From Hymenobacter norwichensis DSM 15439 (GTDB lineage: Bacteria; Bacteroidota; Bacteroidia; Cytophagales; Hymenobacteraceae): DNA of 64,000 nt. Shown here in pieces: positions 43,982 to 51,976 of this stretch. Location: positions 496,001 to 560,000 of the forward strand of contig NZ_ATVL01000009.1 in the NCBI RefSeq assembly GCF_000420705.1, given 5' to 3'. The notes under the pieces were generated by a model. That model searched no databases, was not told the origin of the DNA, and saw only the letters and a program-made list of their open reading frames with translations. Position 1 is the first letter of the stretch; every line of letters begins with the position of its first letter. Both the position numbers and the translations under genes were made by a program.

Positions 43982-44644
43982 TTGCCCTACTCTCTGCTGC
44001 TGCTCGATTATGATGGTACCCTGTGCGATACGCGCGAAGCCATTAAGCACTCCATGCGCCGGACCTTCCAGCTATTGGGATACCCAACGCCCGCCGAAGC
44101 CCTGATGGACGAGGCGGTAGGGCGGGGACTGGTGCTGCCCGATATGCTGCTGTGGCTACACCCAGCGGGCACGCTGCCGTTGCCCGCCGTGTGGGTGGAA
44201 ACCTACCGCATGATTTATAACACCGAGGCAGAGGCCCTGGCTACCCTGTATCCGGGCGCCGAGCAGGTGCTGGCTACCGCCGCCGCGCACGGCCAGCCGG
44301 TAGTGGTTATCAGCAACAAAGGCCTCGATATTCTAGAAAAATCCCTGCATCGGCTGGGGCTGCGCGACCAGGTAGCCTTAGTGCTCGGCGACAGTCCCGA
44401 CCGGGTGCTGCCCCTCAAGCCCAATTCGGCGCTGTTCACCCAGGTGGTGCAGCCCCGCTTCCCCAGCGTCAGCCTTGCCGCCACGCTCATGGTAGGCGAC
44501 ACCGCCACCGACCTGCTTTTCGCCCGTAACTGCGGTATGGCCGCCTGCTGGGCCAGCTACGGCTTCGGGCAGGAAGCGGACTGCCTGCCGCTACATCCCG
44601 CGCACCGCATTGATAGTCTGCTGGAGCTACTGCCGCTATTGTAG
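43982..44644 (+). CDS. HAD-superfamily phosphatase
   Basis: The 220-residue product has HAD motif I (LLDYDGTLCDT), motif II (VVISNKG), a conserved Lys (PLKPNS) and motif III (LMVGDTATDLLFARNCG). The helical cap lies between motif I and II, as in phosphoglycolate phosphatase-type enzymes. It probably removes phosphate from a small metabolite. No ATG is found; a TTG at 43982 just after the inverted repeat is the best start. Confidence 0.8.
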   Translation: MPYSLLLLDYDGTLCDTREAIKHSMRRTFQLLGYPTPAEALMDEAVGRGLVLPDMLLWLHPAGTLPLPAVWVETYRMIYNTEAEALATLYPGAEQVLATAAAHGQPVVVISNKGLDILEKSLHRLGLRDQVALVLGDSPDRVLPLKPNSALFTQVVQPRFPSVSLAATLMVGDTATDLLFARNCGMAACWASYGFGQEADCLPLHPAHRIDSLLELLPLL

Positions 44645-44712
44645 TTGCTTAGCAAACCAAGTAAGCTAATGCATTACTATTGAGCGACAACCTCGCTATA
44701 GCCATTCAAAAT

Positions 44713-46038
44713 TTATGGCATCTTACTAATGGTTCCTACGGAGGTGAGATGCTGAGCTGGCTTTAGAAAGACCAGAGATGCAAAAAGAAAGAGGGCTGCC
44801 AGAAGGGCAAACCCAGGCGACATACTTCTGTTTATTAAAAACGAACTGGCAATGAACAAAAGCCAGAACAGTGAAAATAATTTATTAATCGTTCTGTGTC
44901 TTCCAGGTGATATATATATAGTTGCAGTAGATAAAAGTAGAATGAGGAAAAATTTAGTTATATAACATAATTCATTATTTTTCCATAAAAAAGATAAACT
45001 ATAGCTGTTAGAGCCGTATAATGCAGATAGAAAAATGCTAATTATACTAAATAATGCGTAATGATTTATCGATACTTTATCTCTAAAATAACCATATGTT
45101 GATATACAAAAGGTGGTGAAAAAAATCATACTAGGAAGCCAATTTTTAGGATTACCACTTCCTTCAGCCGTGTTTTTTACCGCGCTTTCAACTATTACGA
45201 AAAGTAAAATTATTAGAGGTAATATAATATATAAAAGTGTTTGATAGAAATTTTCATATGCTATGCTAAGCTTCGTAGTCTTCAGCCTGTTATTAATAGC
45301 TTTATTTATAGGTATTTTCAATAAATATAATAATACAGCTAGCAGGAAAAACCAAGTTGCAAAAAGCTCTGATCCTTCTTCTAATAAGAGAAGCAAAGGG
45401 TTCCTTTTCCAATGAGCTGGATTAGCAGAAGATTTAAAGGTGTTTATTTCGAACGCCTCTTGTATAGGATTGCTTAGAAAGAGCAGGGTTCCCAATATAA
45501 TGCAGATTAGAGAAGGTAAATTATTTTTTAATTTAATGATACCGAATAATATTATATACGTGCCTACAGAAGCTACTATGATATAAAAGAAGAGCCATCC
45601 ATTGTTATTTCCTGCAAAATCTATTGAATTGCCTATTGTTTCATGAAATGAACCAATTTCGTCAAAGGAAAGCAGAGTGAATATCAATCCTATTCCTATC
45701 CAACCGTAGCTCAAAATTTTCCCCCACCAATCATCTAAGTGGTTATAATCTACCGCAAAGCATATTATAGCAACAAAGGCTACCACCAACAATAGCATAG
45801 ATGAATACCAGGTGGCTATGTTATTTTCAAAGCTCAGGCTACACTGCAGTAGTAGCAAATAGGTGATTTTCGAAGGTAGAGCAGTAGATTCAGTTAAGTA
45901 GCCATCTGGGTAATACCTATCATATTGAGTGAGTATCCAAGTGGTGAATAAGAAGAAAATATTAAGGCCAGCAGAAGTGCATAGAATGACTTTGGCCTGC
46001 TGTAATGACACTCTAAAAGTGTGGGGTTGGCTTGTCAT
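44713..46038 (-). CDS. AT-rich multispan membrane protein
   Basis: From ATG 46038 (MTSQPHTFRVSLQQAKVILC) the 441-residue product has about ten hydrophobic segments, for example LNIFFLFTTWIL, SSMLLLVVAFVAIICFAV, IGIGLIFTLL and FWLLFIASSFLI. A loop contains DEIGSFHETIG. The gene is strikingly AT-rich, uses A/T-ending codons, and is surrounded by GC-rich genes, which suggests horizontal acquisition. Upstream frame to 46158 is AT-rich non-coding. No family is recognised. Confidence 0.75.
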   Translation of the reverse strand: MTSQPHTFRVSLQQAKVILCTSAGLNIFFLFTTWILTQYDRYYPDGYLTESTALPSKITYLLLLQCSLSFENNIATWYSSMLLLVVAFVAIICFAVDYNHLDDWWGKILSYGWIGIGLIFTLLSFDEIGSFHETIGNSIDFAGNNNGWLFFYIIVASVGTYIILFGIIKLKNNLPSLICIILGTLLFLSNPIQEAFEINTFKSSANPAHWKRNPLLLLLEEGSELFATWFFLLAVLLYLLKIPINKAINNRLKTTKLSIAYENFYQTLLYIILPLIILLFVIVESAVKNTAEGSGNPKNWLPSMIFFTTFCISTYGYFRDKVSINHYALFSIISIFLSALYGSNSYSLSFLWKNNELCYITKFFLILLLSTATIYISPGRHRTINKLFSLFWLLFIASSFLINRSMSPGFALLAALFLFASLVFLKPAQHLTSVGTISKMP

Positions 46039-46316
46039 GATGGACTGATGCTTAAATAAAATATATGTTATATTAAATATAAATATGTTAAAATAAAACT
46101 TTAAGTGGTAGTTTAAATCTAGATGTGGGTTTGTAAGAGGAGGATAATGACTCATCATGCCCGCGGCCGGTGCGCAAGTGCTATTTCTTTACTTGCTTTC
46201 TAGCTATGCATCGCACCCGCTTGCAACTTTGTATTAGCACCCATTACCACCGATCTATACCAGATTAGACTATCACCTAATCTTTCTGTATACTTTCGCA
46301 CTCACATAAATAACAT

Positions 46317-47273
46317 ATGTCTTCTCTTGGATCCCAGCTCCGGGCCGGCTTGCTCGGGCTAGCCGTCGGCGACGCGCTGGGCGTGCCTGTAGAGTTTCAG
46401 AGCCGCGCCGCCCGCAAAACTGATCCTGTAGTGCACATGCGCGCCTACGGCACCCACAACCAGCCAGCTGGCACCTGGTCCGATGATGCCTCGCTCACGT
46501 TTTGCCTCGCTGAAGCCATAGCTGATGAGTTTACTGTAGGGAAAGCCGCCGAATACAGTCGCCGGTGGTTCTACGAGAAACTGTGGACGCCTCGTGGTTC
46601 TGTATTTGATATTGGCATTACCACCCGCGAAGCCCTCAACCGCCTGCATGTAGACCCTAACCTGATTCTGGCCGGTGGCACCGACGAGTATAGCAACGGC
46701 AACGGCGCCCTCATGCGGATTTTGCCATTGGCATTCTATCAAGCCGACGCGCCGTTACAGGCGCGTTTCCAATTAATCCGGGAAGTTTCGGCTATTACAC
46801 ATGGGCACATCCGTTCAGCGGTGGCCTGCTTTCTGTATCTGGAAATGGTGCGGCACCTGTTGGCAGGTTTATCGCCGGCGGCAGCTTATAGTCAAGTATG
46901 CCAGCACGCACCAGTCCAACTTCACGAACTTAATATCCCAGCGGCCGAAGCCAATCAATTCGAACGGGTTCTGAGCGGCCGCCTACCTAATATCAGCCAA
47001 ACCGGCATCGACAGCGGCGGCTATGTCCTGCATACGCTGGAAGCCTCTCTATGGTGCTTGCTTCGCTATACCACCTACGCTGATACCGTGTTGGCAGCTG
47101 TCAACCTCGGCGATGATACCGATACCACGGGTGCTGTGACGGGGGGACTGGCCGGCATCTACTACGGTGAGGCAGCCATCCCGAGCGAGTGGCTGGCCGT
47201 ATTGGCCCGGCGCCCCGATATTGAAGCTTTAGCTGCTCGTACGGCCGCTGTGGTAAGTCGCTCCAGCGAGTGA
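46317..47273 (+). CDS. ADP-ribosylglycohydrolase family protein
   Basis: The 318-residue product has the DraG/ARH fold signatures: GLAVGDALGVPVEF near the N-terminus, TWSDDASLTFCL (D56, D57 as metal ligands), SNGNGALMRILPLAFY, and NLGDDTDTTGAVTGGLAG. These enzymes remove ADP-ribose from proteins or nucleic acids using two Mg ions. It is transcribed alone. A near-match -7 element TACTTTCG (46291-46298) lies upstream, and a hairpin terminator follows. Confidence 0.9.
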   Translation: MSSLGSQLRAGLLGLAVGDALGVPVEFQSRAARKTDPVVHMRAYGTHNQPAGTWSDDASLTFCLAEAIADEFTVGKAAEYSRRWFYEKLWTPRGSVFDIGITTREALNRLHVDPNLILAGGTDEYSNGNGALMRILPLAFYQADAPLQARFQLIREVSAITHGHIRSAVACFLYLEMVRHLLAGLSPAAAYSQVCQHAPVQLHELNIPAAEANQFERVLSGRLPNISQTGIDSGGYVLHTLEASLWCLLRYTTYADTVLAAVNLGDDTDTTGAVTGGLAGIYYGEAAIPSEWLAVLARRPDIEALAARTAAVVSRSSE

Positions 47274-47291
47274 ATATGAATAGGAAAAATC

Positions 47292-47329
47292 ATAAAAAAG
47301 GCCTGGCAGTTATGCCAGGCCTTTTTTAT
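47292..47329. terminator. Strong hairpin terminator between convergent genes
   Basis: ATAAAAAAGGCCTGGCA (47292-47308) and its complement (47313-47329) form a 17-bp stem with A6 and T6 tracts on either side. It serves the ADP-ribosylglycohydrolase gene (+) and the small gene ending at 47342 (-). Confidence 0.9.
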
Positions 47330-47341
47330 GGTTGAATATAT

Positions 47342-47587
47342 TTATTTCCCAAAAGAGAGAAACTTGAAGAATCCTTTACGCTTTTTGTCGCCTTTGTAAT
47401 AGCTGTAATTGGGGCGGTGCAGGATGGGCTTGCGAGCTGTTTTGAATGCAATTGGCAGGGCCGTAGTAGTTTCTGGTAATCCAGCCGTTTCGGTTGGGAC
47501 AGTTGCCAATGCATTAGCCTCCACAGTAGTTGAAGTAGCTCCTGCCAGCAGGAAAGTGCCGAGTAAAAGAGTAATCATTTTTTTCAT
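47342..47587 (-). CDS. Small secreted basic protein, HRPxY-YKG type
   Basis: The 81-residue product has a signal peptide (MKKMITLLLGTFLLAGATST, cleaved near VEANA). After an Ala/Thr-rich spacer it ends KPILHRPNYSYYKGDKKRKG and FFKFLSFGK. The motif HRPxYxxYKG plus a basic tail is shared with the protein at 37052-37291, so they are paralogues. No function is known. Confidence 0.75.
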   Translation of the reverse strand: MKKMITLLLGTFLLAGATSTTVEANALATVPTETAGLPETTTALPIAFKTARKPILHRPNYSYYKGDKKRKGFFKFLSFGK

Positions 47588-48196
47588 ATAGCGGAGGCGC
47601 TTTGGTTGATGATATAGCCAATATAATCTGTATTATTTTTATAATCAAAATGATGAATTTAATTTTATGGAAAATTTATATAAAATATTTTATGTTCAAT
47701 TACACACAGCAGTCGTCTCGGTTAATCTTGATATGAAACTTGCTTCTCTCTGATTTTGAGTACTTTGTGATAATTAGTAGATTGTATTTATCTATTATGC
47801 AATATTGTTGAACCTGTGGATCGAAAACCATTTTTAGGTTGATTGATGTAGTCAACAGCTCGCAACTTGTAGCACGCAGGACTGTAGCCAGCAAAGCCAG
47901 CGCCAGTATTAGTGATGCTGGCTTTTGCTAATGATATATAATAGAACCAACCGGTGATGCCCATCGGCTAAGCGCTAGACACGCTCCACAGCAATTTGTA
48001 TGACAAGGTTTCCTCCGTGCTCTGAATCAAGTAAGCCGAGCGAAAACCTGCTTCCTGGCACCTACTAGCTATTTGTTTCTATTCTCCTGCGAGTATGATT
48101 GCCATGAGTCAACCGCAGAAAGCAATGCTGCCACCTCGCACTGCGTACCAGGCGAGGTTACTCTTCTAAAGCAACCTTCGCATTGATAAATAAAGA
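47588..48196. other. AT-rich intergenic stretch
   Basis: No gene is supported on either strand; the short frames lack coding character. A hairpin AGCAAAGCCAGC / GCTGGCTTTTGCT lies at 47889-47929 and may terminate something or mark a decayed gene. Confidence 0.45.
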
Positions 48197-48212
48197 ATAG
48201 CGCTTTAAAGCG

Positions 48213-48248
48213 AAAAAGCCCCTACAGCGCGTGCTGTAGGAGCTTTTT
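48213..48248 (-). terminator. Terminator of tRNA-Asp copy A
   Basis: AAAAAGCCCCTACAG pairs with CTGTAGGAGCTTTTT around CGCGTG. On the minus strand the stem ends in a T-rich run just after the tRNA 3' end. Confidence 0.85.
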
Positions 48249-48249
48249 G

Positions 48250-48323
48250 CGGTCCGGACGGGACTCGAACCCGCGACCTCCGCCGTGACAGGGCGGCATT
48301 CTAACCAACTGAACTACCGAACC
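48250..48323 (-). tRNA. tRNA-Asp (GTC), copy A
   Basis: The 74-nt gene reads GGTTCGG at the 5' acceptor and pairs with CCGGACC; the anticodon loop CTGTCAC gives anticodon GTC. D-loop AGTTGGTTAGA and T-loop GGTTCGAGTCC are standard. The discriminator is G and CCA is not encoded (CAA follows), so CCA is added after transcription. Confidence 0.97.
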
Positions 48324-48367
48324 AGTTCGCCTTGCCAAATCGCCAATTGCTTTTCGTTAAGGTGCTG

Positions 48368-48398
48368 CAAAGGTAAGAGCGAAATCTGTAGCTGCAAG
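48368..48398 (-). promoter_or_regulatory. Promoter of tRNA-Asp copy A
   Basis: On the minus strand CTTG (48395-48398) lies 19 nt before TACCTTTG (48368-48375). This is a full Bacteroidetes promoter, 44 nt upstream of the tRNA 5' end. Confidence 0.75.
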
Positions 48399-48669
48399 CA
48401 AAAAAACATGTTTTAGGCCTTATTTAGCCAGAGTTTTTAGTAAGACGCAAAGTGCTAGGTATTTATATGTAGCAATTCTGTTTGAATTAGTTAGTAGGAG
48501 TAAGCACAAAAGCTGCCTCTTAAGTGCCTAACCATGGTTTGTATTCTCTGAAGGAAGCCCAAAGCAAAGGCAAAGCGTAAGAGTTGTTGAATGGACACCG
48601 CTCATTTTTGCTAACATAGAGAAAACCAAATACCTATCTTGCCACTCCAACCTCTATCCCTTCGTTTCC

Positions 48670-49059
48670 ATGCATGACATCATTTATATGAGTCGGGGCG
48701 TGCGTCCAATGAATGAAGAAGAGTTGGTGACACTACTTGAGCAGGCACGCCAAGAAAATGGACATCAGGGAATTACTGGCGCTTTAGTTTAGGGTGACGG
48801 CCAATTTACGCAGATTGCTGAAGGCGAGGAAAGCGTATTGGCGGTTCTTTATGCTAAGCTTCTGCAAGATGCGCGGCACATGAATATGATTAAACTCGCT
48901 GATAAACAAATAGGGCAGCGCAGTTGTCAGCAGTGGTCAATGGGCTTCCAGGTGGTTTCGGCTGAAAAATTTGCCGAGTTGGCGGACTGCGTTGATCTGG
49001 TACAGATGATATGGATGTACCTAGCCTTAGCGCTGCCGACGCTTTATTACTACAAATGA
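48670..49059 (+). pseudogene. BLUF-domain gene interrupted by a TAG codon
   Basis: From ATG 48670 the frame reads MHDIIYMSRGVRPMNEEEL and so on to GITGALV, then TAG at 48790-48792, then GDGQFTQIAEGEESVLAVLY and later QQWSMGFQVV, ending at 49059. This is a blue-light sensor (BLUF) domain of about 129 residues. The TAG falls where BLUF proteins have Tyr or Leu-Tyr before GDGQF, and one base change would restore Tyr. Otherwise the frame is intact, so inactivation looks recent unless read through. Confidence 0.8.
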
Positions 49060-49214
49060 CGAAAACCTTCGTGCCTACTCCACTCAAGGACTAGGCTACG
49101 GGTGCTCAACTTCGATGGGCTGCATGGGTAACCACTTACGTGAATGTGGTGCCATGTGCTGATTAACAGCCTTATAGATACAGGCTTTTCTAAGACCACT
49201 TTAGAAAGCTGAAC

Positions 49215-49466
49215 CTACTCCTTTTGAGATGAGGGCGCTGCTAATTGAGCAGCCGATGGAATAGAAGGTACCTCTGGAGCGGCCGGCATGGGAGTACGGC
49301 CGGCAAGAACTGCGCAGCAACTGCATTCCGGCCAGTTGAGCGGGTTGCCCGGTAGCCGGAAGCTAGGCTCGATGCTCTGTGCAATCTGGCAGGCGGGATG
49401 AGAGTGATACGCATCAACTACGCCATTGCCCCGAACGTGGGAATAAAAAGGATATTCTGAACGCAT
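49215..49466 (-). CDS. Hypothetical protein with a His/Cys-containing core
   Basis: From ATG 49466 the frame encodes 83 residues with YPFYSHVRGNGVVDAYHSHP, ACQIAQSI and NPLNWPECSCCAVLAGR. The His-x-His and Cys-rich stretch could bind metal. There is no signal peptide. It is between the BLUF pseudogene and the second tRNA-Asp. It may be a real small gene or a chance frame. Confidence 0.4.
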   Translation of the reverse strand: MRSEYPFYSHVRGNGVVDAYHSHPACQIAQSIEPSFRLPGNPLNWPECSCCAVLAGRTPMPAAPEVPSIPSAAQLAAPSSQKE

Positions 49467-49667
49467 GGAGCAACTAACCGCTAGCAGATCGTATTGTTTC
49501 CTGTCAAATCGTATAAAGTAAAATACGCAGTATATTCTGCTCTGTCTACTGTTCAACGGTTCTAAAGACCAATTGCCAAAAATGTAGTTGCACGGGCTGG
49601 GTGCGGGGAAACAAACCTGCTGGAGCGAAAGCCTTGCTTGTTATTGTTATGATAGCGCTTTAAAGCG

Positions 49668-49702
49668 AAAAAGCCCCTACAGTGCGTGCTGTAGGGGCTT
49701 TT
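49668..49702 (-). terminator. Terminator of tRNA-Asp copy B
   Basis: AAAAAGCCCCTACAG pairs with CTGTAGGGGCTTTT around TGCGTG; on the minus strand the run of T follows the stem. Confidence 0.85.
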
Positions 49703-49703
49703 G

Positions 49704-49777
49704 CGGTCCGGACGGGACTCGAACCCGCGACCTCCGCCGTGACAGGGCGGCATTCTAACCAACTGAACTACCGAACC
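49704..49777 (-). tRNA. tRNA-Asp (GTC), copy B
   Basis: The 74-nt sequence is identical to copy A, with anticodon GTC and no encoded CCA. Its promoter and terminator are intact, so both copies are probably expressed. Confidence 0.97.
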
Positions 49778-49821
49778 AGTTCGCCTTGCCAAATCGCCAA
49801 TTGCTTTTCGTTAAGGTGCTG

Positions 49822-49852
49822 CAAAGGTAGGGGGAGCCACGACATTTCCCAA
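49822..49852 (-). promoter_or_regulatory. Promoter of tRNA-Asp copy B
   Basis: On the minus strand TTGG (49849-49852) lies 19 nt before TACCTTTG (49822-49829). The spacer differs from copy A, so the duplication boundary lies within the promoter. Confidence 0.8.
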
Positions 49853-49951
49853 TCCACGCCAAGAAAAAAGTAGCTAAAAACGCTGTTTTGCGCATTTGTA
49901 GCTGGTTATCAGCGAGAAAAACTTTCTTCGGAAGTACGCAGTCACAAGCAT

Positions 49952-49981
49952 GTTGCGAGTGAGGTGCTTCGCTTACCTTTG
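49952..49981 (+). promoter_or_regulatory. Promoter of accA
   Basis: GTTG (49952-49955) lies 18 nt before TACCTTTG (49974-49981). The -7 box is 47 nt before the accA ATG. Confidence 0.65.
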
Positions 49982-50028
49982 CTTCCTTCCTCCTTTCACC
50001 ATTACACCGACGCATTCCTCTCCGGCCA

Positions 50029-50976
50029 ATGCTCCTCGACTTCGAACAACCCATTGCTGCCCTTGAAGGCAAGCTCCGCGAAATGCAACAACTGGCCCTC
50101 GATAGCCAGGTAGACGTTTCGGACGCGGTAACCGCCTTAGAAGCTAAAATAAAGTCCCTTAAAAAGGAAACCTACGCCAACCTGACCCGCTGGCAGCGCG
50201 TGCAGCTTTCCCGGCACCCCGACCGACCATACACGCTCGACTACATCGAGGGCATGACCGCGAAATTCGTGGAGCTGCACGGCGACCGGACCGTAGCCGA
50301 CGATAAGGCCATGGTAGGTGGGTTTGCCGAGCTAGATGGGCGCTCCGTGATGTTCATCGGGCAGCAGAAAGGCCGCAACACAAAGCAGCGGCAGTTTCGC
50401 AATTTCGGTATGCCCAATCCCGAGGGCTACCGCAAAGCCCTCCGGCTAATGAAGCTAGCCGAGAAATTCGGCAAGCCCATTGTCACGCTAATTGATACGC
50501 CCGGTGCTTTTCCGGGTTTAGAAGCTGAAGAGCGGGGGCAGGGCGAAGCCATTGCTCGCAACCTCAAAGAAATGTTTCTGCTGAAGGTGCCCGTAATCTG
50601 CATCATCATTGGTGAAGGGGCTTCGGGCGGCGCACTGGGTATTGCCATCGGCGACCGGGTGCTGATGCTGGAAAATACTTGGTACTCCGTTATTTCACCG
50701 GAATCGTGCTCTAGCATTCTGTGGCGCTCCTGGGATTACAAAGAGCAAGCTGCGGAGGCCCTTAAGCTAACAGCCACCGATATGCTTGGTGCCAAACTAG
50801 TGGACGGCATTGTGAAGGAGCCCCTTGGCGGCGCGCACACCGACACAGCCAAGATGATTCAAACACTCAAGAAAACCATCCTTAAAACGCTTGATGAGCT
50901 AGAGGCACTGCCGCACGAGGAGCGCATCAGCCAGCGCATTGATAAGTTTTCGGCCATGGGAGTGGTGCTGGAATAG
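50029..50976 (+). CDS. accA: Acetyl-CoA carboxylase carboxyltransferase subunit alpha
   Basis: The 315-residue product has the AccA pattern: an N-terminal coiled-coil (FEQPIAALEGKLREMQ), LHGDRTVADDKAMVGG, IGQQKGRNTKQRQFRNFGMP, the oxyanion-hole region LIDTPGAFPGLEAEERGQGE and EGASGGALGIAIGDRV. With AccD it moves the carboxyl group from biotin to acetyl-CoA, making malonyl-CoA for fatty acid synthesis. Length matches the bacterial family. It has its own promoter 47 nt upstream and is followed by a 31-bp inverted repeat. Confidence 0.97.
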   Translation: MLLDFEQPIAALEGKLREMQQLALDSQVDVSDAVTALEAKIKSLKKETYANLTRWQRVQLSRHPDRPYTLDYIEGMTAKFVELHGDRTVADDKAMVGGFAELDGRSVMFIGQQKGRNTKQRQFRNFGMPNPEGYRKALRLMKLAEKFGKPIVTLIDTPGAFPGLEAEERGQGEAIARNLKEMFLLKVPVICIIIGEGASGGALGIAIGDRVLMLENTWYSVISPESCSSILWRSWDYKEQAAEALKLTATDMLGAKLVDGIVKEPLGGAHTDTAKMIQTLKKTILKTLDELEALPHEERISQRIDKFSAMGVVLE

Positions 50977-50984
50977 TTTTTTCG

Positions 50985-51058
50985 GCTGTTAGCTGATGGC
51001 TATGGGCTGTTAGCTTTTCCACCGGAGAGCTAGCAGCCCATAGCCATCAGCTAACAGC
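50985..51058. terminator. 31-bp inverted repeat after accA
   Basis: Arms at 50985-51015 and 51028-51058 pair with one mismatch around a 12-nt loop (phrases GCTGATGGCTATGGGCTG). The stem fills the whole gap up to 8 nt before the next ATG, so it may be a terminator or a leader structure. Confidence 0.65.
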
Positions 51059-51065
51059 TAGAAAA

Positions 51066-51914
51066 ATGATGATTCACACGCTCGATACCGGTTTGTTTAA
51101 GCTCGATGGAGGCGCCATGTTCGGTGTGGTGCCCAAGAGCATGTGGCAAAAGCTCAACCCCGCCGACGAAAACAACATGTGCACCTGGGCTATGCGCTGC
51201 CTACTGGTAGAAGATGGCAACCGGCTGGTACTCGTGGACAACGGCATCGGCGACAAGCAGGACCAGAAGTTCCGCGGCCACTTTTACCTGCACGGCGACG
51301 ATACACTGGAGCAGTCGTTGCGCCGGAAAGGCTTCACCTCCGCCGATATTACCGACGTATTTCTAACCCATCTGCACTTCGACCATTGCGGTGGCTCGGT
51401 GCTGCGCACGCCCGACGATAAGCTGCAACTGGCTTTCCCAAATGCTACTTATTGGAGCAACCAAGCGCACTGGGACTGGGCCGTAACGCCAAATCCGCGC
51501 GAAAAAGCCTCGTTTCTGAAGGAAAATATCCTGCCGATTCAGGAAAGTGGCCACTTGCAGTTCGTGGACCCAATTGCCGGCGTACCTGATGCGCTGCCCA
51601 GCTTCCGCGAAATCGTCTTTGCCGACGGGCATACTGAAAAGATGATGCTGCCCATGCTGCGCTACAAAGACCGGACGGTGGTGTTCATGGCCGACTTGCT
51701 ACCCAGCACCGGCCACGTGCCCTTGCCCTACGTCATGGCCTACGATATGCGCCCTCTCGTGACGATGGACGAGAAAGAACAGGTGCTGCGCCGGGCCGCC
51801 GACGAAAATTGGGTGCTGGTATTGGAGCACGACCCGAACGTGGAGTGCTGTACCGTGCAACACACCGAAAAGGGTGTCCGGTTGGCTGAAACCTTCCGGC
51901 TGGCTGATCTGTAA
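51066..51914 (+). CDS. Metallo-beta-lactamase fold hydrolase
   Basis: The 282-residue product has the MBL signature THLHFDHCGG (H102, H104, D106, H107), later ADGHTEKMM and a second zinc ligand set around FMADLLPSTGHVPLPY. The N-terminus MMIHTLDTGLFKLDGGAMFG is typical of the lactonase/quinol-type clade, but the substrate is not clear. There is no signal peptide, so it is cytoplasmic. It follows accA but is separated by the inverted repeat. Confidence 0.9.
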   Translation: MMIHTLDTGLFKLDGGAMFGVVPKSMWQKLNPADENNMCTWAMRCLLVEDGNRLVLVDNGIGDKQDQKFRGHFYLHGDDTLEQSLRRKGFTSADITDVFLTHLHFDHCGGSVLRTPDDKLQLAFPNATYWSNQAHWDWAVTPNPREKASFLKENILPIQESGHLQFVDPIAGVPDALPSFREIVFADGHTEKMMLPMLRYKDRTVVFMADLLPSTGHVPLPYVMAYDMRPLVTMDEKEQVLRRAADENWVLVLEHDPNVECCTVQHTEKGVRLAETFRLADL

Positions 51915-51976
51915 ACCGGCAAATTCCACAGATGGCAAGTTGTAAATCAAGTCGATAAACTCCGTTTGCATCTGCC

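Larger units (their letters stand above)
48197..48375. repeat. tRNA-Asp unit duplication, copy A
   Basis: A 179-bp block covers terminator, tRNA-Asp and the -7 promoter box. It is repeated at 49652-49829 in the same orientation with only two substitutions and one T deletion seen. Confidence 0.9.
49652..49829. repeat. tRNA-Asp unit duplication, copy B
   Basis: A 178-bp near-identical copy of 48197-48375, in the same orientation. It includes the GCGCTTTAAAGCG palindrome beyond the terminator, the whole tRNA and the -7 box. Identity ends just past the -7 box, so each copy has its own -33 region. Confidence 0.9.

Noticed and set aside
47700..47894. Minus-strand frame of 64 codons in the AT-rich gap
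   Set aside because: No known features, no -7 box in a useful position, and composition like the non-coding surroundings.
48197..49829. Integrative element with attachment sites in tRNA-Asp
   Set aside because: Attachment duplications normally cover only a tRNA end; here the whole tRNA, promoter box and terminator are repeated and no integrase gene is present.
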